A stretch of 64,000 bases of DNA from Alphaproteobacteria bacterium (GTDB lineage Bacteria > Pseudomonadota > Alphaproteobacteria > Micavibrionales > Micavibrionaceae): positions 1 to 64,000 of the forward strand of contig JAJRSA010000015.1 in assembly GCA_024279035.1 (NCBI GenBank), read 5' to 3'. The position numbers and the translations under genes were made by a program. The notes beneath the pieces are model-generated. The model was given only the letters and a program-made list of their open reading frames with translations. It made no database searches and had not been told where the DNA came from. Below, one piece after another: positions 54,373 to 62,976 of this stretch. Position 1 is the first letter of the stretch; each line of letters opens with the position of its first letter.

Positions 54373-55632
54373 CTATTGATTCATTGAAGTAAAGAACTCG
54401 TTATTATCTTTGGTGCTTTTCATTTTCCCCATCAGGAATTCAATGGCATCCACCGTCCCCATAGGATTCAAGATACGGCGTAATACCCACATTTTTTGGA
54501 GGGTGGAAGGGTCAACAAGAAGTTCTTCCTTCCGTGTGCCTGATTTTTGGATATCAATCGCAGGGAAGATCCGTTTATCTGAAATTTTTCTATCCAAGAC
54601 AATCTCTGAGTTTCCTGTCCCTTTAAATTCTTCAAAGATCACTTCGTCCATCCGTGATCCTGTTTCTATCAAGGCTGTGGCAATAATGGTTAAAGATCCG
54701 CCTTGTTCAATGTTTCTCGCTGCTCCAAAGAAACGCTTTGGGCGCTGGAGGGCATTGGCATCTACTCCTCCTGTTAAAACCTTCCCAGAGCTTGGGACAA
54801 CGGTATTATAAGCACGTGCTAAACGTGTAATTGAGTCCAACAAAACCACAACATCTCGCTTTTGCTCGACGAGGCGCTTTGCCTTTTCCATGACCATCTC
54901 TGCGACTTGAACGTGACGAGAGGCAGGCTCATCAAATGTCGAGGACACAACTTCTCCACAGACAGAACGTGCCATATCGGTGACCTCTTCAGGGCGTTCA
55001 TCAATTAAAAGAACAATTAAATACGCATCAGGATGGTTTTCAGCAATGGAGCTCGCTATGTTTTGGAGCATGACTGTTTTCCCTGTCCGAGGAGGCGCAA
55101 CAATCAAAGCCCGTTGTCCAAAGCCTATCGGCGCAACCATTTCAATAATGCGCTGCGTATTTCCTTTTTTGGTAGGATCTTTTGTTTCAAGCTTAATTTT
55201 ACGATCAGGGTAAAGGGGCGTCAGATTATCAAAATTAATACGATGACGCACACGATCGGGAGTTTCGTTATTAATCGTCTCGACTTTTAAAAGCGCAAAA
55301 TAGCGCTCATTGTCTTTTGGGGCACGAATACCGCCTTCAATAGTGTCTCCAGTGCGTAGACCAAAACGGCGTACTTGCGCAGGAGAAACATAGATATCAT
55401 CAGGGCCTGGGAGGTAATTTTCCTCGGGAGAGCGCAAAAATCCAAACCCATCTTGAAGAACTTCTAAAACGCCTACGCCAGAAATAGGCACGCCCTGTTC
55501 GGCCAACTTTTTGAGCACAGCAAACATAATATCTTGCTTGCGCATATTGCCACAATTTTCGATATCGAGCTCTTCTGCAAATGCTAAAAGCTCGGCAGGG
55601 GTGCGGGTTTTAAGATCCTGTAAATTCATCAT
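54373..55632 (-). CDS. rho: Transcription termination factor Rho
   Basis: This 419-residue hexameric RNA helicase terminates transcription. It has an N-terminal RNA-binding OSB fold ([23 protein letters not shown]), Walker [13 protein letters not shown], Walker [17 protein letters not shown], the Q-loop [20 protein letters not shown] and R-loop. The length is typical. No insertion domain is present. In many alphaproteobacteria rho lies near hemE-hemJ at the origin; the same grouping occurs here. The start is MMNLQDLK (55632 or 55629). Confidence 0.97.
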   Translation of the reverse strand: MMNLQDLKTRTPAELLAFAEELDIENCGNMRKQDIMFAVLKKLAEQGVPISGVGVLEVLQDGFGFLRSPEENYLPGPDDIYVSPAQVRRFGLRTGDTIEGGIRAPKDNERYFALLKVETINNETPDRVRHRINFDNLTPLYPDRKIKLETKDPTKKGNTQRIIEMVAPIGFGQRALIVAPPRTGKTVMLQNIASSIAENHPDAYLIVLLIDERPEEVTDMARSVCGEVVSSTFDEPASRHVQVAEMVMEKAKRLVEQKRDVVVLLDSITRLARAYNTVVPSSGKVLTGGVDANALQRPKRFFGAARNIEQGGSLTIIATALIETGSRMDEVIFEEFKGTGNSEIVLDRKISDKRIFPAIDIQKSGTRKEELLVDPSTLQKMWVLRRILNPMGTVDAIEFLMGKMKSTKDNNEFFTSMNQ

Positions 55633-55835
55633 GTCTGGTATGGGGGGTTATATTCTATATATTTCGATTAGATTATTTCTAAAAACAACACAGTTTTTTG
55701 ATAGGTATTTCTCTCAAGGACAAAATCCTGAACTCTTCATAAAAGCTCTAAAACTAAATAACTCTTCTTGTAGGGATTTCCGTCAAAGACACCTCACCTA
55801 TAACGATAGGAAATAAACTTGTCAAGAGGTAAACA

Positions 55836-56282
55836 TCAAAATGGTTTGACAACCGCCAGAATAATAATAATTACCATCAGAAGCGCTGGAATCTCATTCC
55901 AAATTTTATAAAATTTAGCGGAATGCGTGTTTTGATCAGATTCAAATTTTTTGCGCCATGTGGCAAAAACCATATGGAGCGCACTCAGCCCCACCACACA
56001 TAAAAGTTTGACATGGATCCAGCTTTGGTCAAACAGAGTCGGGTTTCCAACACTCATCAAAAATCCAAAAATCCACGTAGAAAGCATCGCAGGGGTCATA
56101 ATCATCTTTAAGAGCCTGCGCTCCATAATTTTGAATGTCTGACTTGTTAGAGAATCATGCCCTACATCCACATGGTACGCAAACAACCGTGGGAGATAGA
56201 GTAACCCTGCCATCCATGCGATAACTGAGATGATATGAAAAGCTTTGAACCAGAGAGAGTATGAGCTAATAAAATCTTGCAT
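55836..56282 (-). CDS. hemJ: HemJ-type protoporphyrinogen IX oxidase
   Basis: HemJ oxidises protoporphyrinogen IX in bacteria that lack HemG and HemY. The 148-residue, four-helix membrane protein has SLWFKAFHIISVIAWMAGLLYLPRLFAYHVD (conserved His and Arg in the first loop), KMIMTPAMLSTWIFGFLMS, SWIHVKLLCVVGLSALHMV and NEIPALLMVIIIILAVVKPF. The longer frame to 56372 adds 30 unlikely residues, so the ATG at 56282 is chosen. It stands between hemH and rho. Confidence 0.92.
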   Translation of the reverse strand: MQDFISSYSLWFKAFHIISVIAWMAGLLYLPRLFAYHVDVGHDSLTSQTFKIMERRLLKMIMTPAMLSTWIFGFLMSVGNPTLFDQSWIHVKLLCVVGLSALHMVFATWRKKFESDQNTHSAKFYKIWNEIPALLMVIIIILAVVKPF

Positions 56283-56351
56283 ATTTTCATTGACATATAT
56301 TTTTAAATGGTTTATATATTGGAGTGTAACCACATATTCAAGGAGAATGAT

Positions 56352-56546
56352 ATGAAAGAATCTACAAAACAAGCATGGGGCGACGCAGGGAGCTTTTTTA
56401 AAAGCATGGCTCTGTCTTCAGAGTTTCTTATCATGGCAACTCTCGCTATTCCATCTTGCGCTGGTGTTATAATGCTTAACGAACAACCTTCTCAAGAGAT
56501 TACAAGCTCAGTCTCTACCCAACAAGTTCAGCCAGTCCAGAAATAA
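56352..56546 (+). CDS. Small membrane protein, 64 aa
   Basis: The ATG at 56352 has AGGAGA 5 nt upstream, so it is preferred over an earlier in-frame ATG (56307). The 64-residue product has one hydrophobic stretch (FLIMATLAIPSCAGVIML) and a hydrophilic Gln/Ser tail (NEQPSQEITSSVSTQQVQPV). It is coded opposite the haem genes and its last 32 bp overlap the end of hemH. The family is unknown. It resembles the 55-residue hydrophobic protein at 53460 only in general layout. Confidence 0.5.
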   Translation: MKESTKQAWGDAGSFFKSMALSSEFLIMATLAIPSCAGVIMLNEQPSQEITSSVSTQQVQPVQK

Positions 56547-57462
56547 AAAATTTGTGAGAGCCTACGGTGTTAATTTTTTCGAACCCAACAATACCTAGAT
56601 CTTGAGCCATTTTACGATATTGAATATCGATTTCTACCAGTGTTTCTATGTGCTCTTGTGTAAAAGAATGTGGATAGATCATAACAGAAACATTATCCTT
56701 AGCCGCTCTTTGGAGTTCTTCTTCAACAGTTGGGCCAATCCATTTTAGGCGTCCAATACGAGATTGGTAGCACATTGCCCACTCTAAATCTGGACTATCC
56801 AGTTTGTCTACTATTTTTTGAACGGTGCGCTCACATTGCTCTTGATAAGGATCTCCCGCTTTAATAATTTTTTCTGGGAGGCCATGCGCCGAAAACAAGA
56901 GACGAGGGAGATCCCCTTCCTGTTGTTTATAAACATCCAAAATATTATCAACAGAGGCCTGAATAAACCCTTCCATCTCTGGATAGGATTCAATTTTTGA
57001 GGTTGGCACATCGAGTTTTTGTTTCCTACACTCTGTTTCCCACGCTTCAAAAGAAGATTTTGTTGTTGTCGTTGAATATTGCGGATAGAGAGGGAGAAGA
57101 ACGATTTTATCGGGCGCATAGTCTTTGACCTCTCGCACAACAGGCTCTGCCATCGGAGACCAATAGCGCATACACACAAACACCTTATGTTCATCATCTT
57201 TCCCCTTGTTCAACTCTTTTTCAAGAGCTTCAGCTTGCTTCAAAGAATTTTCAAGCAAAGGAGAAGAATATCCAAGTTCCGCGTAACTCTCCCCAGCCTC
57301 TCTTCGAGATCGTCTTTTTGAGATCATCTTAGCAAGCCCCCACCGCAAAGGGAGAGGAAGTTGAATAATATTCTTATCCATAAAAAAATTCATCAAGAAA
57401 GGTTCAATGGCCTCACGAGAATCTGGACTTCCGAGATTAAAAAGAACAACAGCTACTTTCAT
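56515..57462 (-). CDS. hemH: Ferrochelatase
   Basis: HemH inserts iron into protoporphyrin IX. At 315 residues it has the start VVLFNLGSPDSREAIEPFLMNFF, the KMISKRRSRREAGESYAELGYSSPL region, VLLPLYPQYSTTTTKSSFEAW, catalytic His in LLFSAHGLPEKIIKAGDPY and the acidic VEIDIQYRKMAQDLGI. It starts inside the stop of hemE (ATGA), and hemJ follows downstream: a hemE-hemH-hemJ unit for the end of haem synthesis. Confidence 0.95.
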   Translation of the reverse strand: MKVAVVLFNLGSPDSREAIEPFLMNFFMDKNIIQLPLPLRWGLAKMISKRRSRREAGESYAELGYSSPLLENSLKQAEALEKELNKGKDDEHKVFVCMRYWSPMAEPVVREVKDYAPDKIVLLPLYPQYSTTTTKSSFEAWETECRKQKLDVPTSKIESYPEMEGFIQASVDNILDVYKQQEGDLPRLLFSAHGLPEKIIKAGDPYQEQCERTVQKIVDKLDSPDLEWAMCYQSRIGRLKWIGPTVEEELQRAAKDNVSVMIYPHSFTQEHIETLVEIDIQYRKMAQDLGIVGFEKINTVGSHKFFISGLAELVG

Positions 57463-58478
57463 GAGGCCTGTCGTATCACATCCAAAACCTCTTGCACATG
57501 GGTGGGGGGCGTTTCTTTGATAATTCCATGCCCCAAATTAAAAATAAAAGGACGCCCTCTCATCTCAGAGCAGATTTCTTTTACGCTCTCCCTCAAGGCG
57601 TCTCCCCCTGAAAGCAAAAGCCTGTTATCTAAATTTCCTTGTAAAACAATATCCGTGTTTATCTCAGACATTTTGATATCTTCCCCCACACTTAGCCCAT
57701 CAACCCCTGTTTTTTGGGTATATCCTTCCAACCAGTCTACGCTCACATGTCTTGGAAATCCAATGATAGGGACATGAGGATATGTTGCTTTCACCGCCTC
57801 AATAATACGGTGTGTAGGCTCAACGCACCAGCGTTCAAAATGATCTTTATTTTTTAACAAACCTGCCCAACTATCAAAAATTTGGAGAATTTCACATCCT
57901 GCTTTTATTTGTCCTTTCAGATAGATAGATGTTGACTCAACGAGAATATCTATCAGTCTTTCAAACGCTTTTGGCTTATTTTCAGCCATTTCAAAAACTT
58001 TAGGGAAATTGGTCTTCCCGTGCCCTTGTGCCATATAGCATGCCACTGTCCACGGTGCGCCTGCAAAGCCAATAAAGCTTGTTTTGGGGTGATTTTGATC
58101 AAGGTCTTTTCTAACATTTAAAACCGTTTCATAAATCTTTTCAAATTTAGAATCGAGACCATCCAGTGATAATCTCTCTAAATCTTTGACCTCAAGAAGA
58201 GGGCCTTCTCCCTCTTGAAATCTTAATCCTTGCCCTAACGCATGAGGTACAATCAAAATATCTGAAAACAAAATAGCGCCATCCATCCCATAGCGCCGAA
58301 TAGGTTGAAGAGTAACCTCTGCTGCCAAGTGTGCGTTATAGGCAAGATCTAAGAAAGAGCCTGCCTGCTGTCTACTCTCTCGGTATTCAGGGAGATAACG
58401 TCCTGCTTGCCTCATCATCCATACGGGAGGAAGAGGATAAGCTTGTTTTGTTTTTAAGAGCTCTAAAAGATGTTTCAT
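57459..58478 (-). CDS. hemE: Uroporphyrinogen decarboxylase
   Basis: HemE converts uroporphyrinogen III to coproporphyrinogen III. At 339 residues it contains PPVWMMRQAGRYLPEYRE (substrate-binding Arg pair), the catalytic Asp in GAILFSDILIVPHALGQ, IGFAGAPWTVACYMAQGHG and FNLGHGIIKETPPTHV. It is the first gene of the haem unit and lies immediately beside the probable origin, as in Caulobacter and Rickettsia. Confidence 0.96.
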   Translation of the reverse strand: MKHLLELLKTKQAYPLPPVWMMRQAGRYLPEYRESRQQAGSFLDLAYNAHLAAEVTLQPIRRYGMDGAILFSDILIVPHALGQGLRFQEGEGPLLEVKDLERLSLDGLDSKFEKIYETVLNVRKDLDQNHPKTSFIGFAGAPWTVACYMAQGHGKTNFPKVFEMAENKPKAFERLIDILVESTSIYLKGQIKAGCEILQIFDSWAGLLKNKDHFERWCVEPTHRIIEAVKATYPHVPIIGFPRHVSVDWLEGYTQKTGVDGLSVGEDIKMSEINTDIVLQGNLDNRLLLSGGDALRESVKEICSEMRGRPFIFNLGHGIIKETPPTHVQEVLDVIRQAS

Positions 58479-58781
58479 GCCTCATACCTAAATCATTATA
58501 TATATATAGTATAGGTTGTTTATAGTTGTAGGGCCTGTGTAAAAGTGGATTAAATCTTATCCCATTTCTTACCCCCAGTATCGAAAGGGGGGACTCCCCC
58601 TTTGTTTTCGGTGAGTCTCTCATTTTCATCCCTGTTCTTGGGATATCATAAATTTAGTTTTCCCGTCTGTATAAAGAATAAAAGAAGATGGGATGGATAA
58701 GGGATAGAACTTATCCTCTGTGTTATCCTCAGCCTTCACTAGGGACTTTCCCACAGAGTTTTCCTGTGTTAAAAAGAGCCT
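58479..58781. other. Probable chromosomal replication origin (oriC)
   Basis: The 303-bp gap between hemE and a rightward gene has no ORF. It contains an AT-rich tract (58496-58530, with alternating TATATATATAG) suited to unwinding and several DnaA-box-like 9-mers: TTATCCTCA (58723-58731), TTATCCTCT (58711-58719), reverse TTATCCATC (58692-58700), TTTCCCACA (58747-58755) and TTATCCCAT (58557-58565). Most match TTATCCACA at 6-8 positions. A perfect hairpin AAAGGGGG-GACT-CCCCCTTT lies at 58584-58603. GANTC sites are at 58592 and 58613. The position next to hemE matches oriC in several alphaproteobacteria. Confidence 0.65.
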
Positions 58782-59396
58782 ATGAAACAACTCTCTTATC
58801 TCAAGCTTAACACATCAGAAACCCGCGATCTTTTAAAAGAGATCAATCCTTATATGGATGGGGTTGATATTCCAAATCAAAATGCAGATGTTCTTGTCGC
58901 AGCTCTTCCCTTCTATCCTGGATATCGCCTTGTAGAAATAAGTGATCGCTCTCATAGCCCCGTGCGTAAAAGATTTGCCCTCTATAAGCATGATGATATT
59001 GTTATTATTGATTATACAAATGCACCGCTCTATTCGCTCAATGGGCGCTGTCCTATCGCTCTTTCTCAAGATAATATTATAGGATATATACAGTTCTTCT
59101 TCTCTTTTGTACGCGGACAACATGGGTTTTTTCACACCATCGAGTCTGTCGATGAAATTCATTGGAAAGAAAACCCTCCCCCGAATGCACGACGCTCTTT
59201 GTCTGAAATGATTCAACCTATGAGTATAAAATCAATCGAAAATGATGGATCTTATATCATCACTGCCAATATTATTTTCAAAAATGCCTTGTTTCAATGC
59301 TTGGTGACTGTTCAACAAAATGGGCTTGTGCGTTTATCAAATGAGTCCATTCTCATTCAGGATTTACCTCTATTAGATGACGTTGTTGGTGCCTAA
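58782..59396 (+). CDS. Hypothetical protein next to oriC, 204 aa
   Basis: I do not recognise this family. The 204-residue protein has no signal peptide or strong membrane segment; the hydrophobic parts (DVLVAALPFYPGYRLVE and YIQFFFSFVRGQHGFFHTIE) look like beta strands or a buried core. The C-terminal half shows a regular strand pattern with FLQCLVTVQQNGLVRLSNES-like rhythm. In Caulobacter-type origins the rightward neighbour differs. Its promoter would lie inside the oriC region. Confidence 0.6.
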   Translation: MKQLSYLKLNTSETRDLLKEINPYMDGVDIPNQNADVLVAALPFYPGYRLVEISDRSHSPVRKRFALYKHDDIVIIDYTNAPLYSLNGRCPIALSQDNIIGYIQFFFSFVRGQHGFFHTIESVDEIHWKENPPPNARRSLSEMIQPMSIKSIENDGSYIITANIIFKNALFQCLVTVQQNGLVRLSNESILIQDLPLLDDVVGA

Positions 59397-59486
59397 ACTC
59401 ACGAATTTTGTTGAAAACAGAAAAAAGAGGTATACTATACCTATCATGCATTTACATTTTCACGATGAAAGAAAGAGAGAAAAATC

Positions 59487-60197
59487 ATGCAATCGAATCG
59501 TTTTGACACACAACAAAATATTCAAGGAAAGGTCTATGATGTAGGATTACGTGCACATATGACCCGTATCTATAACCGTATGGTTGTAGGAATCCTTGTC
59601 ACAGGCATCGTGTCGTATATAACGGCCAATACAGGGCTCGTGAACATTATTTTCGCAAATAAGATCCTGATGTATGCCATTATATTCTCCCCCTTGGCCG
59701 TTGTCATGTTTGGGTTTAACCCAACAAAAATGCCAGCGAGTAAATTGAGATTTTCCTTTGGATTAATCTCTGTCCTTTATGGTTTAAGCTTTGCAGCTAT
59801 CTTTATGGTCTATACAGGCACAGACATTGCTCGCGCTTTCTTTATTACTTCAGGAGCGTTTGCAGGACTAAGCTTATTTGGTTATACCACAAAGAAAAGC
59901 CTAGATGGTTTAGGCTCATTCCTTGTCATTGGAATGTTTGGCCTCTTGATTTTGGCGGTTATCAATATGTTTGTAGAGTCTTCTCTCATGCAAAATGTTA
60001 TTTCTGCTGCAGGAATTCTTATTTTCGGAGGATTAACTGCATGGGAAACCCAACGCATGAAAGAAAGCTATAGCCCAAGCTATGGAGAAGAAGCTAACAG
60101 TCGTATGGCATGGATGTCTGCGCTCAATCTATATATAAGCTTTGTCGCGCTCTTTCAGCACATCCTTCACTTTACAGGGATGCTCTCAGGGGATTAG
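59487..60197 (+). CDS. Bax inhibitor-1/YccA (TMBIM) family membrane protein
   Basis: The 236-residue protein has a short N-terminal cytoplasmic segment and seven hydrophobic helices. The TMBIM pattern is present: TRIYNRMVVGILVTGIVSY, SFGLISVLYGLSFAAIFMVYTG, FFITSGAFAGLSLFGYTTKKSL, and the C-terminal ALNLYISFVALFQHILHF. Bacterial members such as YetJ act as pH-sensitive calcium leak channels, while YccA interacts with FtsH. The start has a GAGAGA site. It neighbours TerD/CaCA genes, which are also linked to calcium. Confidence 0.92.
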   Translation: MQSNRFDTQQNIQGKVYDVGLRAHMTRIYNRMVVGILVTGIVSYITANTGLVNIIFANKILMYAIIFSPLAVVMFGFNPTKMPASKLRFSFGLISVLYGLSFAAIFMVYTGTDIARAFFITSGAFAGLSLFGYTTKKSLDGLGSFLVIGMFGLLILAVINMFVESSLMQNVISAAGILIFGGLTAWETQRMKESYSPSYGEEANSRMAWMSALNLYISFVALFQHILHFTGMLSGD

Positions 60198-60211
60198 CTG
60201 TAGCTTTATGG

Positions 60212-60238
60212 GGTTCTGTCGCAAACGTTAAATTTTTA
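60212..60238 (+). mobile_element. Possible solo IS6-family terminal repeat
   Basis: GGTTCTGTCGCAAA (60212-60225) closely resembles the ends of IS6-family elements (GGTTCTGTTGCAAA). No transposase and no matching inverse end lie nearby, so it would be a relic. A chance match to a 14-bp motif cannot be excluded. It occupies the gap between the BI-1 gene and the convergent terD-like gene. Confidence 0.3.
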
Positions 60239-60267
60239 GAAAAAAGTACAAACCTTGCAGCTAATAA

Positions 60268-60996
60268 CTAACTTGTTGCAATGACCAAACCATATTTTGT
60301 GGCAATACGCGCAAGTCCCCCTTCATCCACTTCACCAAGTGCATGAAAAACCCAGCTATTCGCCTTTCTTTCGAAATATCCAATAGAGAGACCATTTGCA
60401 ACATTTTCACTTTCAAGGACTTGTTTAAGCTCTTCATCCAAAAAGTAACGAAAAATTTCTTGTTCTGTATCTTTATCTTCAACACGCATATACACATTGC
60501 GAACATTATTAAAAGAATATCCTTTTATATCAGGGTCATATATTGTAAGTACAACCATAATTTTTGCAACATCAAAGGGAATTTTCGATAAATCAGCAAA
60601 GATTTGCTCATCATCTCCTGTGCCCGCGCCTGTTCGACTATCCCCTGTGTGCTTGATGGCCTCCTCCAGAGTCTCTTCATTCCCGTAAAAAATAAAGTCA
60701 CTGTCTTCACGAGTGAGATCTTCTTTGTCTAAAAGAAAAAGACTAAGATCAAGGTCCGCAACAGATTCATCAAAACCAATGAGATCCCATCCTACCCCAA
60801 TAAGGGCCTGTTTAAGGGTTGGTGCAAGCTCAGACAGATCAGCTGTTTGGCCTTGTTTAATGGTATTAAAGCGATCATCAGGATGGCTATCGTCAAATGT
60901 CCCTGGTTTCTGAGTAGGAGGAAAAATCTCTTGAGGCGCAGAGTTATTCTCTTTTTCAGAAGGTGTATCAGATGGGGGGGGGGATGGATCTGTCAT
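60268..60996 (-). CDS. TerD-family calcium-binding stress protein with N-terminal poly-C tract
   Basis: The 242-residue protein has a disordered N-terminus (MTDPSPPPSDTPSEKENN, to about 45) and a TerD domain: TLKQALIGVGWDLI, VADLDLSLFLLDKEDLTREDSDFIFYGN, HTGDSRTGAGTGDDEQIFAD (the Asp-rich calcium site) and KIMVVLTIYD. TerD-fold proteins bind Ca2+ and appear in tellurite, phage and stress systems. The start ATG has AAGGAGAA nine bases before. A C10 run begins at codon 5, where slippage would silence the gene. A Na+/Ca2+ exchanger gene lies 14 bp upstream. Confidence 0.88.
   Translation of the reverse strand: MTDPSPPPSDTPSEKENNSAPQEIFPPTQKPGTFDDSHPDDRFNTIKQGQTADLSELAPTLKQALIGVGWDLIGFDESVADLDLSLFLLDKEDLTREDSDFIFYGNEETLEEAIKHTGDSRTGAGTGDDEQIFADLSKIPFDVAKIMVVLTIYDPDIKGYSFNNVRNVYMRVEDKDTEQEIFRYFLDEELKQVLESENVANGLSIGYFERKANSWVFHALGEVDEGGLARIATKYGLVIATS
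60974..60983 (-). repeat. Homopolymer C10 (coding strand) at codons 5-8 of the terD-like gene
   Basis: Ten G on the + strand encode Ser-Pro-Pro-Pro immediately after the start codon region. Loss or gain of one base would shift the frame within the first 8 codons, an on/off configuration characteristic of phase-variable genes. Confidence 0.9.
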
Positions 60997-61010
60997 ATAA
61001 AAAATTCTCC

Positions 61011-62021
61011 TTAAAGGGGGCTATAACTCGGAATTGATGCCCCATCTCCCCAGTATAAAGCGAAAAGACCAAAAATATAAGCGCAATATACTAAAACCAT
61101 CGTAACACCGACACGACGCCCAATTTTGCGTACAAAAAAGACCATAAAACTAAAGAACAGTGCCACGCCTATGACGGCCCATATATCAAACTGTATCATT
61201 TGAGGAGAGATTGACTCTTGTGTAAATGCTTTAAAGAGAGAGGCAATTCCAAGGATTGAGAGAATATTAAAGACGTTTGATCCAATAATATTTCCAAGGA
61301 GAAGCTCTGTTTCCTTTTTGCGCGCTGCTGCAATTCCTGTCGCCAGTTCTGGTAGAGAGGTTCCAATGGCAATCACAGTCAACCCAACAACAGCATCTGG
61401 AATCCCAATGATTGAGGCACTTACTTGCGCCCCTCTGACCAAAAATTCAGCTCCAAGAGAAATAAGGACAAGCCCCTTAATAAGGAAGAGACTGGCCACC
61501 CATAGACTCTTGTAACTTTCATCCTCAGTCGGTAGATGAACATCTGACTCCTTATGAGAGCGTACCTGCCACATCACATAGACAACGAGCAAAATCAGCA
61601 TTAAGCTCCCTGCTAAAGCTGTAATGCTTCCAAACATTAATAGCCCCGCCAAAATAGCCGTGGCCACTAACATCATTACAATATCACGCCAAAGTGCTTG
61701 CGGAGATGCAATCAGGGGCGTTACACACGCAGCAGCTCCAATCACAAGAAGAATGTTCGCAATATTAGATCCTAAAATATTTCCAAGTGCTATCCCTCCT
61801 GCCCCTTTCAAATTGGCATTGATCGCCACAATTAACTCAGGCAGAGAGGTTCCAAATCCAACAATAGTAAATCCTACCAAAAGAGGAGGAATTCCAAATT
61901 TATTAGCCACGTACACCGATGTATTGACGGTTGTATTTCCGCCTCGGATCAACATCAAAATTCCTAATCCTAAAGCGCCACATGCCAGAAATAAAATCTG
62001 ACCTTGCGTTAATTCATTCAT
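61011..62021 (-). CDS. CaCA-superfamily Na+(K+)/Ca2+ exchanger (YrbG type)
   Basis: At 336 residues, it has about ten membrane helices and the two inverted alpha repeats: GFTIVGFGTSLPELIVAINA with GNILGSNIANILLVIG (about 50-92), and GLTVIAIGTSLPELATGIAA with GNIIGSNVFNILSILG (about 212-258). The acidic Glu in SLPE and Asn/Ser in GSN form the cation site. It exports or exchanges Ca2+ across the inner membrane. It lies between two TerD-family genes in the same direction. Confidence 0.92.
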   Translation of the reverse strand: MNELTQGQILFLACGALGLGILMLIRGGNTTVNTSVYVANKFGIPPLLVGFTIVGFGTSLPELIVAINANLKGAGGIALGNILGSNIANILLVIGAAACVTPLIASPQALWRDIVMMLVATAILAGLLMFGSITALAGSLMLILLVVYVMWQVRSHKESDVHLPTEDESYKSLWVASLFLIKGLVLISLGAEFLVRGAQVSASIIGIPDAVVGLTVIAIGTSLPELATGIAAARKKETELLLGNIIGSNVFNILSILGIASLFKAFTQESISPQMIQFDIWAVIGVALFFSFMVFFVRKIGRRVGVTMVLVYCAYIFGLFALYWGDGASIPSYSPL

Positions 62022-62064
62022 ATTTTACAACAACTTTCATTTTATTGAGTGTAGATCTACATCT

Positions 62065-62799
62065 TTAAGGTGTTTTTCGGCCATCATCCCATTCAAGCCC
62101 AAACCCATAGGCCAGATCCATTTCATTATGTCCTGGAAAATACTCTGTGTAATTGGTCACCACAAGACCGTTTCTAACATTTTCAAGTTCTGCAATGACG
62201 CACAATCCCAAATCTTTCATATGTGAAGAAAGAGTGACAACGATGGGAGGCTGATCAGGGACTTGAAGTTGAATTTGAGGCCTCACTTGTGCCCAGTCCA
62301 TTGCCCCATCGTAAATATATACATATACAAGAAGACGTTTTATTCCCGACCATTTGTCTCCATTGATCAGTAAAAATTCATCATCCCCTTCAGAGTCTCC
62401 TGTCCGCTCATCCCCAGACAAACGAATATAAGGAGATGTGTTTAGATTTCCAAATAACTTCCCGAAGGCTTGAAGTGCTCCGCGCGTTCCATCTTGAAGC
62501 TCATACAAACATCCAAGATCTAAATCGATATTGGCTTTTCTCTTCTTGGTTCTCAATCCAAATAGGGATTTTTCTTCAATAATCATGTTATCCCATGCAG
62601 CCCCCACTCTGATTTGAGTAAACCCCCCTTCTGGAGGAGAAAGAGACTGTGCCTCTCCACTGCGACTAATAAAATCATAATTTCCAGAGACATCATTGGG
62701 ATTAATATATCCTGCGGCCCCCCGTGCTTTCCCACGCCCTGAAAAATTGGCGCGCGATTCTGTTGCTCGCTTAATTGACTGTTGTGATCCTTCACTCAT
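62065..62799 (-). CDS. TerA-like TerD-family protein
   Basis: The longer frame to 62910 contains 37 improbable residues; the ATG at 62799 has GGAGAG 5 nt before it and gives 244 residues (MSEGSQQSIKRATESRANFS). The N-terminal basic region is followed by a TerD-like fold: RVGAAWDNM, KANIDLDLGCLYELQDG (the DLDL signature), PYIRLSGDERTGDSEGDDEF (acidic calcium site) and KRLLVYVYIYDGAMDW, ending AYGFGLEWDDGRKTP. It resembles TerA rather than TerD. It is the first gene of a leftward three-gene unit with the exchanger and the TerD-like gene. Confidence 0.85.
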   Translation of the reverse strand: MSEGSQQSIKRATESRANFSGRGKARGAAGYINPNDVSGNYDFISRSGEAQSLSPPEGGFTQIRVGAAWDNMIIEEKSLFGLRTKKRKANIDLDLGCLYELQDGTRGALQAFGKLFGNLNTSPYIRLSGDERTGDSEGDDEFLLINGDKWSGIKRLLVYVYIYDGAMDWAQVRPQIQLQVPDQPPIVVTLSSHMKDLGLCVIAELENVRNGLVVTNYTEYFPGHNEMDLAYGFGLEWDDGRKTP

Positions 62800-62976
62800 A
62801 GTAACTCTCCAATTTGACTGTGCTTGATGGGTTAGAATAGGCCATCCAATGGAAAGCAACAAGAGAAAGGGGTGAAAAATCAGTGTTTTCTCCTCTTCAC
62901 ACAACTCCACGTGACTTTGCGTCCTAATTTTGCAAAGATAGGGTATGAATAATCATGCCAGATGCTGAGTATCAAC

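Noticed and set aside
62800-62910. N-terminal extension of the TerA-like protein
   Set aside because: The ATG at 62799 has a good GGAGAG site and the extension includes a hydrophobic stretch unlike TerD proteins.
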